From assembly GCA_964477295.1 (NCBI GenBank), contig CAYZEZ010000116.1, forward strand, positions 1 through 14,061: a stretch of 14,061 bases of DNA. Direction: 5' to 3'. Shown piece after piece: positions 13,756 to 14,061 of the stretch. The stretch comes from CAYZEZ01 sp964477295 (GTDB lineage: Bacteria > Bacteroidota > Bacteroidia > Bacteroidales > SM23-62). A program made the translations under genes and the position numbers. Position 1 is the stretch's first letter; each line of letters opens with the position of its first letter. The notes beneath the pieces are model-generated. The model ran no database searches. It saw only the letters and a list, made by a program, of their open reading frames with translations, and was not told the origin of the DNA.

Positions 13756-14061
13756 ATGAAAAAATTAGCCCTTACAATTATTGTTATATCAGGATTCATA
13801 CTTGGCAGCTTCTACGTGTCCGCCCAGGACACTATATCAGCAGGACCCGTTTACGGTACCTGGACAGCCGGTGAATACAGAATTGCTGGCAATATTTATA
13901 TCCCGCTGGATTCGGTGCTGAATATCCAACCCGGGGTAGTTGTCAACTTTCTGGGAATGTATAAATTAACAGCTACGGGATCTGTACGTGCATCCGGTGT
14001 GGCAGGGGATCCCATCCTGTTTACTGCACAAAATACTTCCAAGGGATGGAGTGGAATTGAA
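13756..14061 (+). CDS. Secreted beta-helix-type protein (5' part; runs off the window)
   Basis: The first 102 codons of a further exported protein are visible. The signal peptide MKKLALTIIVISGFILGSFY is cut near VSA-Q (residue 23). The mature sequence has the beginning seen in parallel beta-helix surface proteins: GNIYIPLDSVLNIQPGVVVNF, then a G-V-A-G-DPILFTA strand pair, then GWSGIE. This matches, block for block, the start of the head of the 631-4416 protein (VLNIQPG with LTIEAG, PILFTA with YITFTA, GWSGI with DWEKITF), so both probably have the same head type. The ATG at 631 and the ATG here are followed by nearly the same MKK-L signal peptide style. Whether this gene also ends in the shared stalk lies outside the window. 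Confidence 0.85.
   Translation, partial: MKKLALTIIVISGFILGSFYVSAQDTISAGPVYGTWTAGEYRIAGNIYIPLDSVLNIQPGVVVNFLGMYKLTATGSVRASGVAGDPILFTAQNTSKGWSGIE

Overview
The window looks like a chromosomal stretch from a member of the Bacteroidota, probably an environmental Bacteroidales-type organism. The evidence is C-terminal type IX secretion (T9SS) sorting domains with a YPNPF motif, SprB-type repeats, a LytTR response regulator, A-rich leaders without Shine-Dalgarno sequences, and a -33/-7 promoter candidate of the Bacteroidota type. All genes lie on the + strand. A run of exactly 100 N inside the largest gene points to a scaffolded draft assembly.

Layout: (1) 1-458, the 3' end of a LytTR response regulator. 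(2) 459-630, an intergenic region with a 23-bp palindrome and a promoter candidate. (3) 631-4416, a 1261-aa secreted mosaic with a beta-helix head. (4) 4417-4572, an intergenic region with a long hairpin. (5) 4573-10773, a giant secreted mosaic: two tandem CBM9-like domains, a LamG-like domain, a third CBM9-like domain, an SprB repeat, a GDGICC module and a beta-propeller. The N gap interrupts it near its C terminus. (6) 10774-10832, a very short spacer with a strong terminator. (7) 10833-13634, a 933-aa secreted protein with a seven-repeat beta-propeller head. (8) 13635-13755, a spacer with two inverted repeats. (9) 13756 to the window end, the start of a further secreted beta-helix protein.

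The central pattern is that the three complete surface proteins carry different N-terminal heads on one shared C-terminal stalk. The stalk has two FnIII-like domains with three invariant cysteines, a nearly invariant GPYSHS-SN-DNRLQ linker, a cadherin-like domain and a T9SS sorting domain. The copies differ freely at synonymous positions, so they are old paralogues under protein-level constraint, not recent copies. The fourth protein begins with the same kind of head as the first. The locus therefore reads as a tandem array of head-swapped surface or secreted proteins, probably for adhesion or polysaccharide binding. No catalytic domain was recognised in any of them. Whether the upstream LytTR regulator controls the array is inference only. 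I see no mobile element, CRISPR array, tRNA or rRNA.
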